Assembly: GCA_028753945.1 (NCBI GenBank)
Contig: JAPNXP010000001.1
Span: 4,330,501 to 4,394,500 of the forward strand
Direction of reading: 5' to 3'
From: Hexactinellida sp. DTS-2022
Taxonomy: Eukaryota; Porifera; Hexactinellida
DNA: 64,000 nt
Every line of letters starts with the position of its first letter. Position 1 is the stretch's first letter. The notes under the pieces are model-generated. The model was not told the DNA's origin. It saw nothing but the letters and a program-made list of their open reading frames with translations, and ran no database searches. The translations under genes were made by a program, and so were the position numbers. This document shows, piece by piece, positions 1 through 10,072 of the stretch.

Positions 1-34
1 GCCACTATACTAAAGTATAGTCGGCACAGTAAAA
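1..34. repeat. Head of dispersed repeat family B (palindromic end)
   Basis: Near-copy of a short end sequence seen again near 7941, 50678, 50746, 50811 and 55166. Its core in the best copies is the perfect 18-bp palindrome ACTATACTATAGTATAGT, flanked by GGGCC on one side and CGGCACAGTAA on the other. Here one base pair of the palindrome differs. The body of family B is not visible at this edge of the window. Confidence 0.6.
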
Positions 35-264
35 GGTCAAAACAAGTGTAACTGACAACTCTACAGATATTTGAGAAGTAAAGGTTATGAGCTAAGTAGA
101 GTAATTTCTTGAATAATAGCTCAGAAATGAGTAATTTAGGATCATTGGTAATTTGTTAATCAGTGAATCTTCCAGTAAATTATTCGTAAAATAGGTACGT
201 TATGTATATTATAAATATTTTACATAGAATCTGCCATTATCTACGTATCACGGATCACTATTTG

Positions 265-501
265 AAAAAAATCCAAATTGCAGCCTGTGCCGACGCATTT
301 CCCTTTGTAGGCACTATCCTTTGGTGGTTGGGTACTAATAGTGCATCCAATGGAACATGCTATCGACACAGGCTGCAATTTTGGATTTTTTCGCGATGTC
401 ATGAACGTCTCATTAGACTCATTTAACAAGTTGTTGCGGGAGAAAGGAAAGATTGTTGAATTTGAAGTTTATTTCTATCTTGAACCATCTTGAGTTTAAT
501 G
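265..501. repeat. Family A MITE-like repeat, left part
   Basis: The stretch 265-400 is an inverted repeat. AATTGCAGCCTGTGCCGA is followed about 80 bp later by its reverse complement, with the shared words CATGTTCC and GGCACTAT between them. Copies lie at 26585-27285, 28362-28420 and 55432-55545. The flank 440-501 continues family A (a 'gaaccatcttgagtttaatg' segment). The copy is interrupted at 502 by the Ginger element and resumes at 4423. Confidence 0.7.
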
Positions 502-756
502 TCTTTGTTACAGTGTATATGCACTTTCGGTGTACATGCATGTACACTGGTGTATATGCACTTTGAGAAGTCACTTTTAATTAAGTACATACTATACACC
601 AGTGTAAACGCACTGGAAATATATATTTTAGATAATGGGCGGCTAAAATGTGAAATTTTGAACAATAACTAAATAACAATGTGTCCAATTATATTTGTCA
701 AATTTCTAGATTATAATTGGGTTATATTAATTTATTTTTTGCAATTGTTAATATAG

Positions 757-804
757 AAGTGCTCAGTCAAATATTCTTGTGACATGGAGCTCAACCCAGG
801 AGGT
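757..804 (+). other. Degenerate 2A-like peptide remnant
   Basis: Between an upstream TAG and a downstream TAA, the plus strand reads a short peptide ending CDMELNPGG. It resembles the 2A consensus D-x-E-x-N-P-G-P, with the last residue changed to Gly. No larger reading frame is left around it. It could be a leftover of a 2A-bearing retroelement, or chance. Confidence 0.35.
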
Positions 805-978
805 CAATCTCCCGTCTAATTCTATATATCTTTTCTCTAATCCCAAATTTTCAAAATGAAACGAAATATGCATGTTTGTTAAAAGTTGATGCCCAAACAA
901 TTTTATTTATTGTTAACTAAGTAATATAAGGGTCATATAGAAACACGCTATCTAGCTGCGTCCAAAACTATCTATTTA

Positions 979-3004
979 TTAATTGAAGCATGTTTTTCCC
1001 CCATGGCATTTACTATTGCATTTTCGCTCTGCTTTTTTGCAAGGGCATCAGTTTGTTCTGCATATCTTGCATCTACAGGCAGAACCTGACTCAATGCCTA
1101 GTGACGCCTTGCGCATCGTTTCTGTTTGCGATATTGTTCTGAGGGGTACATCTTCAGGTGAAATTAAATGAGGACATATATTAAATTGACTCCTTAAGTA
1201 CTTGGTTGATAGAGTGCCAACTGTTCCAATAGTGTAGAGATCATTGTCTTTTTGTGTAATACAGCCTGTTAAATTTCTAGGGCCAATTGAGCTCATCTTG
1301 TCAGGACAAGTTATAGGTATGAGAATTGAGTCACCTATCTGTGCTTGTTTGAATTTTTTACTAGAATTACTCAGCATCCTAGTATGGAGTTTTTCTTGGC
1401 TTCTCTTGATCCCCAATCTCAATTCATTGCACTTCTCATTCTTTTTTCTCATATCACAGGCTGGATACCAAACTGAGCAACCAAATCCTTCTTCTCCTTC
1501 AGCATCAGGGCGACCACAAATGATGTGTATGTATCTGAAACATCCCGGACATGAATGTGCTTGACTCATCTCTCCCCCACATACTGTACAGTTTATACTA
1601 GCTGTACTCGTTGATTCGAAATTCGGCCTATTCGAGTATGAATATCCTTTTGAACTCTGGGGTCCTGCGAGAAAGTTAGTTTCAAGAGTTGTGTCATATA
1701 TATTGGCAGTTGACGAACTAGTACTTGTAGGATGAGGACTAGAATATGGGGAACGTGAGTTATAAATTACTACCTCTGAGTTAACTAGATCTGAAGCTAG
1801 ATAATCGTTGTTTTCATTTATGAAGTTATAGTCCGTTATGATAGTTCCCAGGGGAGGAGGGAGCGAAATTTGACTTTCGTAATCATCTACTATAGAGGGT
1901 CGTGGGAACTTGGAAAGTGGTTAGTGCTCATGAGTTTCCGTCAGATATAAGTCTCATCTATCAGTGGAGGTGTTGTTTCGCGTGTTTGTACTGTATTCAC
2001 CTAGTAATTATATACTATTAAATTATAGCCTAAATATAGTATTTCCAAATCAACACAAGATGGAATTAAGAATATATTCTTCTTTAGGAGCTTACCTCTG
2101 ATATGAAATTTATTAGCTCTTCTTCATGATTGATGTTAGACCAATATTCACTTGGGATAGACAATTGACTCAAACCGAAATAGGGTTTCTGTGCAAACAC
2201 TGCCTCATAAGGAGTCATTCTAATTGTAGTGTGGTAGCTCGTGTTATAATTCCACTTGACCCATCTCAAGTATTTAAACCAGCACTGGTCATTGTTGTCC
2301 AGCATCATTGCAAATAGAGCATCTTTTACTTCCCTATTAACCCTTTCTACTGCTCCCTGGCACTCAGGGTGTCGGGGTTTCCCGTGTACAATTTTGGTGC
2401 TAGGCCACTTTTCAGCTAATGTGGAGAAGAGTAGTTGATTTTTAAACTCACGACCATTATCCGAGTGTAATATCTGCGGTGGTCCTTGCTCACAGAAAAT
2501 ATCAAGTAAACTTTCACAAACTTCACTTGCGGTTTTTTGTCGAAGAGGAGCTAAGCTCAGTTTATTCGCGAAATGATCAATATACGTCAACAGAAACTTA
2601 TAGGGTGTGACATTATCTGGTGACATATTTGCTGATAAATTCATATCGCTTAAATCAATCAGATCCACTTGGCCTCGGGATAGATAGTTATGCGACGCAA
2701 TAGGTTTAGTAACTACTGATTTTAGGGATTTCTTAGCTTTCTTTAGATGACAAGTCTTACATGTGCTTACATACAAGCCGCATATTTCCTCCGTTATACC
2801 ATAGTACTGTTGTGCAACATTTTTATACAACTTGGTTCTTCCAAAATGTTTCCCCTCAGATTGGTGAATTCAGTCAAGAGTTTCAAATATCTCCTCTATA
2901 GCAATGACTCTTTTAGCGGGTAGATCCCCTTTTTCCTTTCTATAGAGAATATGAGTCCCCTGATAAGAGACCAGATTATAATTTTTTTGAACTCTTGTCC
3001 ATTT
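979..3004 (-). pseudogene. Ginger/KRBA2-like integrase transposase (decayed)
   Basis: The transposase uses a retroviral-type integrase fold to cut and join DNA. Reading on the minus strand from about 3004: an N-terminal region containing GTHILYRKEKGDLPAKR, an H-x-C-type zinc region (IHQSEGKHFGR … CKTCHLKKAKK), then the catalytic core with VDLIDLSDM (D), LHSDNGREFKNQ (D) and HPECQGAVERVNREVK (E). The core exon ends at a plausible GAG|GTAAGC donor near 2092. The next exon (about 1920-979) carries CTVCGG, CPGCFRYIHIICGRP and an IGTVGTL…Y region. It ends in a Cys-rich tail (CPCKK…CNSKCHGG) with stop TAA at 979-981. This order matches animal proteins annotated as KRAB-A domain-containing protein 2-like. 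Two in-frame TGA codons (about 1046-1048 and 2868) make it a pseudogene. The first exon and promoter are not resolved. Confidence 0.8.
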
Positions 3005-3139
3005 TTAATATCGTTCGTTTCAATTGGTCTCGACACTAGTAGACTAGTAGTAGTGAACTGATTTTCTTATTTATGTCCTCCCGAGAGAATATCTGACAAG
3101 TTGAGTATTGCAAAGTGAGCACTTTGTCCAATTTCTCTG

Positions 3140-3655
3140 TCATTCCTCATATCGTGTGGGCCCAGGGTTTGATTCAATATCACCAGATAAAACAAGAATA
3201 TTTACAAAATAATCATATACATATATTTTGAAGGTGGATTTAGAGAAGGTGGACTTTCTTGATTTCCGTTTATTGTTACACCTTTTGTTAAATGGAAAAG
3301 TAATATTGAGGACAAAAAATTCGGGTGTATGGCGATAGTTGGTGAGTGGAGATGTTAAATTTATCGTTGTAGGAGACCTTTGATCAAAATATATTGTAGA
3401 TTTTCCACGGGTTTCTTTAAAGGACGCTGGGTCAATTCGGTAGCTGGGGGAAACGTCTGGGCAATTTTGAAAAAAACATGGGGAGTTTTGAAAAAAACTG
3501 GGGGAGTTTTGAAAAAAACTGGGGAGTTTTGAAAAAAACATGGGGAGTTTTGAAAAAAACATGGCGTGTCTTTGAAAAAAACTGGGGAAGTTTTGAAAAA
3601 ATTGGGAGAGTTTTGAAAAAAACTGGGGGAGTTTTGAATAAAACTGGGGGAGCAT
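3140..3655 (-). CDS. ORF ending in a canonical 2A-like peptide
   Basis: 171 codons on the minus strand. The N-terminal third is encoded by the tandem repeat at 3467-3690 and reads as repeated PSFFQN/PQFFSKL. The C-terminus contains LVLSGDIESNPGPTR at about 3155-3196, with the 2A core GDIESNPGP at 3158-3184. That core matches D-x-E-x-N-P-G-P, the motif that makes ribosomes skip one peptide bond. The ORF stops six codons after the core. The same frame then reads WTKCSLCNTQL beyond the stop, a pattern like the CxxC that follows 2A in some transposons. It lies inside the Ginger element, upstream of the integrase on the same strand. Whether it is, or was, joined to the integrase is not shown. The start codon is uncertain, because the repeat simply stays open upstream. 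Confidence 0.5.
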   Translation of the reverse strand: MLPQFYSKLPQFFSKLSQFFQNFPSFFQRHAMFFSKLPMFFSKLPSFFQNSPSFFQNSPCFFQNCPDVSPSYRIDPASFKETRGKSTIYFDQRSPTTINLTSPLTNYRHTPEFFVLNITFPFNKRCNNKRKSRKSTFSKSTFKIYVYDYFVNILVLSGDIESNPGPTRYEE

Positions 3656-3690
3656 TGAAAAAAACTGGGGGAGTTTTCATAAAAACTGGG
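3467..3690. repeat. Minisatellite, about 21-bp unit
   Basis: About ten tandem copies of a unit close to GTTTTGAAAAAAACTGGGG, with length changes in the A and G runs. The array lies within the Ginger element and stays open in several frames because unit lengths are mostly multiples of three. Confidence 0.9.
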
Positions 3691-3699
3691 AATGAGGAG

Positions 3700-4240
3700 A
3701 AAAAATGAAAATAATAATAATAAAAAATTGTGTAAATTGAGACTTGTTACTTAGAATGCGAAATTATCTAAATATAGCCTTTGAAGTAAACCAAGTTGAT
3801 CGACTATACATCTGATTACTTTTACCTAAGAGAAGAAGTCCTTATCTTCAAAGTAGTGTACAATTACTTGCAACGAGTAAGTCATTGTTGCATTTTAGTC
3901 TTGCTTTTAACCTTGAACACGTTTAGAATGGAATGTGATTGAAATGTGCAAGACTGCATATTAATCTAGAACACTAGGAACTAGGGAACTAATAAAATAA
4001 TGACAACGGTAGTTAATTTGACATGTATATTTTCTCACAATTTTACAATAAACGAAAAAAAACCCTCACAGACGGGATGGGAGTGTGCTTCTTCTGGTTA
4101 ATTTTCAAACCTTGAATAGTATTGCATTGTAGATACAAGGAAGGATTTAAATAGAATTCAAAATACATTTCATCTTAGTTCAATATAATTTAATTAATTA
4201 ATGTTTGAATTATAAAGACTTCCAAATAAGAACGTCATTA
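3700..4240. other. Gene-free interior of the Ginger element
   Basis: AT-rich sequence between the 2A ORF and the right terminal inverted repeat. I see no coding similarity or repeat structure here. It probably holds the promoter side of the minus-strand genes. Confidence 0.4.
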
Positions 4241-4479
4241 ATTAATTACATTTTAGCCACCCATTATCTAAAATATATATTTCCAGTGCGTTTACACTGG
4301 TGTATATGCACTTAATTAAAAGTGACTTCTCAAAGTGCATATACACCAGTGTACATGCATGTACACCAAGAAGCTGGTGCACATGCATGTACACCGAAAG
4401 TGCATATACACTGCAACATCTTCATTAATTATGTATTGATAATAAATTATATAAAAGTTAATTATTTTAGCAATATTTT

Positions 4480-4932
4480 CAACGGTGAGTTGAGTTAAGT
4501 TAGAAAAATTCCTTATACAGTACATAATAGATATAGTGATCATGGATATAGTGATATATTGGATATAGTGATAATTTTGCAGCTTTAGGTGCGTCCCCGA
4601 GCAAATCCCATACAAATTTTATTGGTTATAGTGATATATTACTGGATAGTGATATTTGTGCACAGATTACACAAGAATATTGGATTTTTGACCTTCCTTG
4701 GACCCCATAATTTCATGTTTACAGTATAAATATCGTTACCACTTGAATTTGATAAGGAATTTGATTATTCTTTTCAGAATATAAGTATTGACAATGTATA
4801 CAGTCATATATTAGATGCGGTGATACAGTGGATATAGTGATATAATGGGTATAGTGATATATTGGTTATAGTGATATATTGGATATAGTGATAATTTGGC
4901 CACAAATCAGATGTCCCCACCATTATCACTAT
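4480..4932. repeat. Degenerate tandem repeat, GGATATAGTGATATATT unit
   Basis: About ten scattered to tandem copies of a 15-18 bp unit (for example 4540-4580, 4620-4650, 4825-4890, 4921-4941). Between them the sequence is unique and AT-rich. MULE-1 inserted in the last copy, producing the TSD ATCCAATATG. Confidence 0.7.
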
Positions 4933-4994
4933 ATCCAATATGGGGGCGCTGCATTTGTTCGAATTAGCATGTGTTCATTTGTTCGAAATTTTGA

Positions 4995-5170
4995 GGTTGT
5001 CATTTGTTCGACTAATATTTTCCTATGTTGTCATTTGTTCGACTAATATTTTCCTATGTTGTCATTTGTTCGACTAGTATTTTCTTATGTTGTCATTTGT
5101 TCGACTAGTATTTCCTATGTTGTCATTTGTTCGACAATATTTTCCTATGTTGTCATTTGTTCGACTGGTC
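4995..5170. repeat. Left subterminal tandem array of MULE-1
   Basis: About six copies of a 30-31 bp unit, GTTGTCATTTGTTCGACTA followed by ATTTTCCTAT. The same unit occurs inverted at the other end of the element. Confidence 0.9.
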
Positions 5171-5317
5171 TTCCCCTTTGTCACTCTTAATTCTAGACAC
5201 CTCATTGATATAAAATGAAAGGCTTCCTACTTAATTAATGATTTGCTATCACACTTAATACCCCTTTTGATCACGGGATATATAAATACAACACAATATC
5301 ACACTGAATTAATAAGT

Positions 5318-6933
5318 ATGGAGTACACATTAAATACTTACAAACAGAATCGTGGATCAATTTACACAACTTCTGACGGTCACAAATACCTAGTCACGAA
5401 AAGAAAGGATACTGATATCTATTTGAAATGTGTTCTTTTCCGCAAAGGCTGCAAATCAAAAGCAAAGCTCAATCAGGACATAAACAAAATAAGTTTATCT
5501 AGCCAACATAACCATGGGCTTGATATGTATAATGATGATATCTACTCAAAAAAGAAGTAATGTAATGAAGCAGCAAAATCTTCAGGAGAGAATCTCCGAA
5601 AGATTTTCAATGACCAGACAAGAATAGTTCCAGCAGGCAGAAAATTTTCTTTTGTGAATTGCGAATCGACTATGTATCGTGCAAGAAGGAACCTTCAACC
5701 AAAGATACCCCAAAACGCATTCGAACTTGAGTTCAATCTTCCAGGAACTCAATATGGAATTCATTTTAAAGGGTCAGTTGTTATTGGCAATGATCGAGCG
5801 TTTATATTTTTCTCAAATGAATTAATCCCCCTGTTGGTTGATGTCTCAGAAATATGTTTTGATGGGACTTTTTTTACAGTGCCAATCCAGTTTTACCAAC
5901 TATGGACAATATTTATTGTCGTAAATTAGCACGTCATCCCAGCAATACATTGCCTCTTGACAGGAAAATCTGAGCAGTTGTATGATAACCTATTATTAAA
6001 AATTCGGGAAATTGTTCCTCAATTTCAACCACAAAACTCAATGTCGGATTGGGAACAAGCAGCACGAAATGCAGTAAAAAAAACTTCAATGGCATAAAAC
6101 TCCAAGGTTGCTGGTTCCATTATACACAGCGAATATGGAAAAAGGTTAAAAAAACTAATCTTGTCAGCACGTACACTAATAACGTAGAATTTCACAATTA
6201 TGTGCGCTGTATAATGGCTCTACCTTTCTTACCACCAGATGTAATACAATCAACATACAATGAAATCGACCATCAGTCTCTCAATCTGGATGAGGCTACA
6301 ATGGTCAATGTCATCAAATTTAAAACATATATTCAAAGAAGGTGGATTAATCAAATACCCGGTAACGAGTTATCCATCTTTCACCAGAAAATGGCTACTA
6401 ACAACGAATCTGAGAGCTACCATGGCAGATTAAAATCATTAATAAAATGTTGCAAGCCTAGGATATGGAACTTTTTGGATACACTTAATGAAATCATAAT
6501 TGATACCGATAATGAGTTGGCACGAATCAAAGAAGGATTGCAAATCACAAGGAAAAGAAAAAAGATCAATATTGATAATGAAGAACGACGTAGTAAATGT
6601 AAAGAAAAACTTAATGGGGGTTCGTACACACCAATGGAATATATCCGAGCTATTAGTCACACAGTGGGTTCTCTAAATAACATAAACACAGATCCTTATA
6701 GTTCTGATGATGAGGCTGATGATAATTTAATTGAATGTACACAAAGTTCATCTTCGGAAAATAGAAATCTATGTGCTGTTTGTCTAAGATTGAGAGAGAC
6801 AACGTGTGTAATTATGCCATGCAAGCACGCAAATTGCTGTGTAAGATGCACGGCAACTATTGAAGAATTAGGGCAAACATGACCCATTTGTCGATCCCCA
6901 ATAGAATATACTTTTCAGATATTTACTAATTAA
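5318..6933 (+). pseudogene. FLYWCH-MULE transposase with C-terminal RING finger
   Basis: The ATG at 5318 begins a FLYWCH-type zinc finger (YLKCVLFRKGCKSKAKL … QHNHG), which usually binds the element ends. The MULE DDE domain follows: CFDGTFFTVP (first Asp, about 5856), SDWEQAARNA (second Asp, about 6045), GCWFHYTQ, then NNESESYHGRLKS (Glu, about 6405). After an acidic linker the protein ends in a RING-HC finger (CAVCLRLRETTCVIMPCKHA … CCVRC … PICRSP). Damage: TAA at about 5558, TAG at 5926-5928, a frameshift near 6080, and TGA at 6880-6882 that replaces a zinc-binding Cys of the RING. The frame otherwise runs to TAA at 6931-6933. A RING finger fused to a MULE transposase is unusual; RING domains generally act in ubiquitin transfer. 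Confidence 0.85.
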
Positions 6934-7049
6934 CAATATGATATAGTATTAATTTATCATAATATTTGTTACATAATCATTGCCTTAATAACCTATTTTA
7001 ATTAATTAAACATTTCCGTAAGTAGCCAGATAGTACTTTAACTACGAAA

Positions 7050-7350
7050 ATAACAACCTCATAATTTAGAACAAATGATAACTTAAGAAAATACTAGTCG
7101 AACAAATGACAACATAAGAAAATACTAGTCGATCAAATGACAACATAAGAAAATACTAGTCGAACAAATGACAACATAAGAAAATACTAGTCGAACAAAT
7201 GACAACATAGGAAAATATTAGTCGAACAAATGACAACATAGGAAATATTAGTCGAACAAATGACAACATAAGAAAATACTAGTCGAACAAATGACAACAT
7301 AAGGAAAATCTTAGTCGAACAAATGACAACCTCAAAATTTCGAACAAATG
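7050..7350. repeat. Right subterminal tandem array of MULE-1
   Basis: About nine copies of the inverted unit (TAGTCGAACAAATGACAAC plus ATAAGAAAATAC), mirror image of the array at 4995-5170. The regular 31-bp spacing comes from tandem duplication; there are no unique spacers. Confidence 0.9.
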
Positions 7351-7394
7351 ACAACATGCTAATTCGAACAAATGAAAGCGCTACATCCAATATG

Positions 7395-7957
7395 TACTGT
7401 ATTATATTATTATGTTTTAATCCATTGTATAGTAATACTACAATTATATAGAAGCCAGCTGGAATTAATAAGTTAAATCAATATAATTATCGCAAGTTGA
7501 AACAATAGAGTAAGATTTAACAAGTTAAATCAATATAATTATTACAAGTTGAAACAATAGAATTAGATTTAACACTTTTATTGAAAATGAAGTGTGAGAA
7601 AATAAAGAAATTTCAAACCCTATTTATGGCAGAAATTAAACCCATTATTAAAAAATTTCTTATCCCATCAGACGAAGAATTTTATGATGAATCCAATGGG
7701 AAATAAATTTGTGGGGGTTTAGTAAAACATTTTGTGAGTTATGGACCAGACAAATTTTGAAAGGTGTAAATATGTGTCAAATTTTGTTAATCAAAATCGT
7801 AACCCCAGGTGCAAATTAGAAAGTCATTTCGCACCTATATGCCAAGTTTTAGCCCATCAACTATAAAACTCAGGCCAGGGCAGCGTCTAAGGAGAAAAAA
7901 TAATAATAATATACAATAAAGGAAGTGATTTCAATACTGGGCCACTATACTATAGTA
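7395..7957 (-). repeat. Family B dispersed repeat, copy 1
   Basis: Matches 27293-27960, 50811-51900 and 53920-55190. Shared landmarks are the (AATAGAATTAGATTTAAC)-like segment, CCCATCAGACG, 'tggaccagacaaattttgaaagg', 'cgtaaccccaggtgcaaatt' and the palindromic end ACTATACTATAGTATAG. At 7666-7672 it shows the uninterrupted site TCCCATC that in the copy at 54082 carries a foldback insertion. It ends at 7957, where a hAT interrupts its palindrome; the remainder is at 8599-8625. Confidence 0.75.
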
Positions 7958-8598
7958 TAGAGCACTGCGCGGGGCGAGTTAATAAATGCGGGTCAAAGAA
8001 TCAGAATATTTTCGGGGCGGGTCGGGTGCGGGTCACGGAATCGTAATGCGGGGCGGGTGCGGATCAGATATTCTTACTGCGGGTTGGTGCGGGTCAGCGC
8101 GGGTCAGCGCGGGTTTGCGCAAGAGTTCTCGCTAAGGATTATTTGGGGGTGCAGTGTCCACTAATTGTAACAATGTACCCCTCTATAGTTCCTAAACAAA
8201 ATTAATGATCAATATAATCTTAAGATGGCAGAAGTCTTGCGATGGAACGAATTGTACGGTGAATTATTTCGTATTCCCGAATAATAAACACGTAATTCTA
8301 TGTTCAAATTTCCGCCCAAAACATATTGCCGTCTTCTTTATTCATGAATGATGTAAATATTTTTGTGCCCGCATTGTGCGCCGAGTGTTTACACCCTATT
8401 ATATAATCCTAGCGATAATACTGGTTAACGAGTTTTGGTGCGGGTTGAGCGCGGGTTAATGTGTGTTAGTTGCGGGTTGGTGCGGGTTCATTTGTTTATA
8501 TTGTCGGATTTGCGGGGCGGGTGCGGGTCAATTACTAATAGATGCGGGGCGGGTGCGGGGCGGGTGCGGGTCCCGCATATGACCCGCGCAGAGCTCTA
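7958..8598. mobile_element. Non-autonomous hAT-type element (GC-rich)
   Basis: TIRs TAGAGCACTGCGCGGG (left) and TAGAGCTCTGCGCGGG (right, complement), with the perfect 8-bp TSD CTATAGTA at 7950-7957 and 8599-8606. Many GCGGGTGCGGGTC units fill both ends. It has no transposase. The empty site is the intact palindrome of family B at 50686 and 55171. A shorter relative sits near 59395-59548. Confidence 0.9.
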
Positions 8599-8625
8599 CT
8601 ATAGTATAGTCGGCACAGTAATAAA

Positions 8626-8974
8626 TTACAACGTAACAAGTTTATATAATTAATGAATTAGTCAACTAAGGTTATGAGGATATTAACGTCAAATCAGCTG
8701 AAATTTAAATTATAATTCAAATTACAGCTGTGAAGGTAGGAAGCATTTACTTGAAGAGGCACTATATTTGTGGTTGACAAAAATGCCTCCATAAGAAATG
8801 CTGTCGGCATAGATGTAATTTTAGATTTTATCTCCCCATGGGCGTACTAATGAAATTTGAAAATTCTAAATAATGGAATTATTGCCTACATTAAAATAAA
8901 AATTCAAAATTTTTGCAATTCCTTTAAAACTAAATATCGGACTGTGTAAATACCAAGTATCAATGTTTGTGAAG
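8626..8974. other. No recognisable feature
   Basis: AT-rich intergenic or intronic sequence. No coding frame, repeat or RNA gene is apparent. Confidence 0.4.
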
Positions 8975-8976
8975 TA

Positions 8977-9279
8977 CTACACCCTCGCTAATCCTAAAAG
9001 AGGTGTAACGATTCAAAAATAGTCTGTTCCGATTAGTGAATTCGTTCGGATTAGTGAAGTAATGCATTTTCTATGGGCATCTATAAATGAGAATCTCGAT
9101 AGTCCGAACCAAATTTGTACAAACCTTGTTAATCCGCACTAAACATCTACAGTAGTGTTATCCTTAAAATACTTGCCTGAGACTTATTTTTTATACTTAC
9201 ATTGCAATTTACGATTTTTTCCAACATTTATTAGAAGAATATTTTGGTTTCTCCTGTTCGGATTAGCGAGGGTGTACTG
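8977..9279. mobile_element. Pogo/Tigger-type MITE
   Basis: The inverted ends share TACACCCTCGCTAATCC, next to CTA (left) or CAG (right), with TA duplications at 8975-8976 and 9280-9281. It has no coding capacity. Internal sub-repeats 'gttcggattagtgaa' are typical of this MITE type. Confidence 0.8.
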
Positions 9280-9281
9280 TA

Positions 9282-9690
9282 TGTACATCAGTTAGAATGC
9301 CGCTAGAAATCTCCGTTAAACATCAAAATTTCAATTGTTCAAATACTTTTAAAGTACAACCAATACGAAACTTCCGTCAACTGAAAGATGAAAATAACTC
9401 GTCTTATACACATCATAAAATGCAGGACCTATACAGGGATGGAACCAAACTTTGACGCCAGGGGAGGACAACGAAATAAGAAATTGAGCCAGGTTAATTT
9501 TATCACTAAATTTTAAAATGAAAGAATAGTTCCTCAATTATGTCATAATCGGATTGAATGACTGACACTCAAATAACATTCTTGAACAAGCTTTGTTTAT
9601 GATCATTATTTAGAAGAAATACAAATTGTAGCGTATTCTCAGATTTTTTAGTTGTACCATGCACCACCTAATTTTGCACATATTTTATGG
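9282..9690. other. No recognisable feature
   Basis: AT-rich sequence without supported genes. A 62-codon minus-strand ORF at 9349-9537 has no recognisable motif and is probably spurious. Confidence 0.4.
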
Positions 9691-10072
9691 CAATTTTATT
9701 AACGCGCCATGAAATTAACGCGCCATGAAATTGGAGCTGAACATTTTCAAATACATGAAATTAACGCGAATAAATTTTAGAAAAAAATCAGGATTATTAA
9801 TCTCCTGATTAAATAATATTTATCGTGCCCAAATAGGCTTCCAATTTACTTGATAGACATGGTATATCCTTTCAACATAGTAGTTGCACATTTGAAAATA
9901 TGTAACTCGGAAGTTTGTCCATCCATTGTATAATTTTGCAAATTAGCAGGAAATTAAGGTCTTGGAAATTAACGCTCCATGAAATTATCGCGAAGGAAAT
10001 TAACGCGATTAGAAGAAATTCGCGTTAATTTCCTATAATAAGGTAGTTAATTTCACAGTATCAAGAAGTGCG
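9690..10072. repeat. MITE-like repeat with ATTAACGCG words
   Basis: Copies of GAAATTAACGCG in both orientations cluster at 9703-9770 and 9955-10035, with an AT-rich middle. The right side ends TTAATTTCACAG followed by TA, like a mariner-type end. The left end is not clear, so the element is incomplete or diverged. Confidence 0.5.

Larger units (their letters stand above)
506..4418. mobile_element. Ginger-type DNA transposon, complete with 4-bp TSD
   Basis: The terminal inverted repeats (TIRs) begin TGTTACAGTGTATATGC on the left and, read on the other strand, TGTTGCAGTGTATATGC on the right. They continue for roughly 150-175 bp, with the words GTACATGCATGTACAC and ATATATATTTTAGATAATGG shared. 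The 4-bp TSD TCTT lies at 502-505 and 4419-4422. Removing the element restores a family A repeat (…gagtttaatgTCTTcattaattatg), as seen uninterrupted near 55305-55335. A TGTN start, a 4-bp TSD and an integrase-like transposase are the known features of Ginger elements. The cargo is the integrase pseudogene at 979-3004 and a 2A-like ORF at 3140-3655, both on the minus strand. Confidence 0.85.
4943..7384. mobile_element. MULE-1: Mutator-like element, complete with 10-bp TSD
   Basis: The direct repeat ATCCAATATG lies at 4933-4942 and 7385-7394; 9-10 bp is the usual Mutator TSD size. The ends share CATTTGTTCGAATTAGCATG just inside GGGGCGCTG (left) and GTAGCGCTTT (right, complement). Next inward on each side is an inverted pair of tandem arrays with a 30-31 bp unit, about six copies at the left and nine at the right. 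The core is a transposase pseudogene on the plus strand. Confidence 0.9.

Noticed and set aside
4995..7350. Regular 31-bp repeats resembling a CRISPR array
   Set aside because: Units are directly adjacent with no unique spacers, occur inverted on both sides of a transposase, and the DNA is animal-like.
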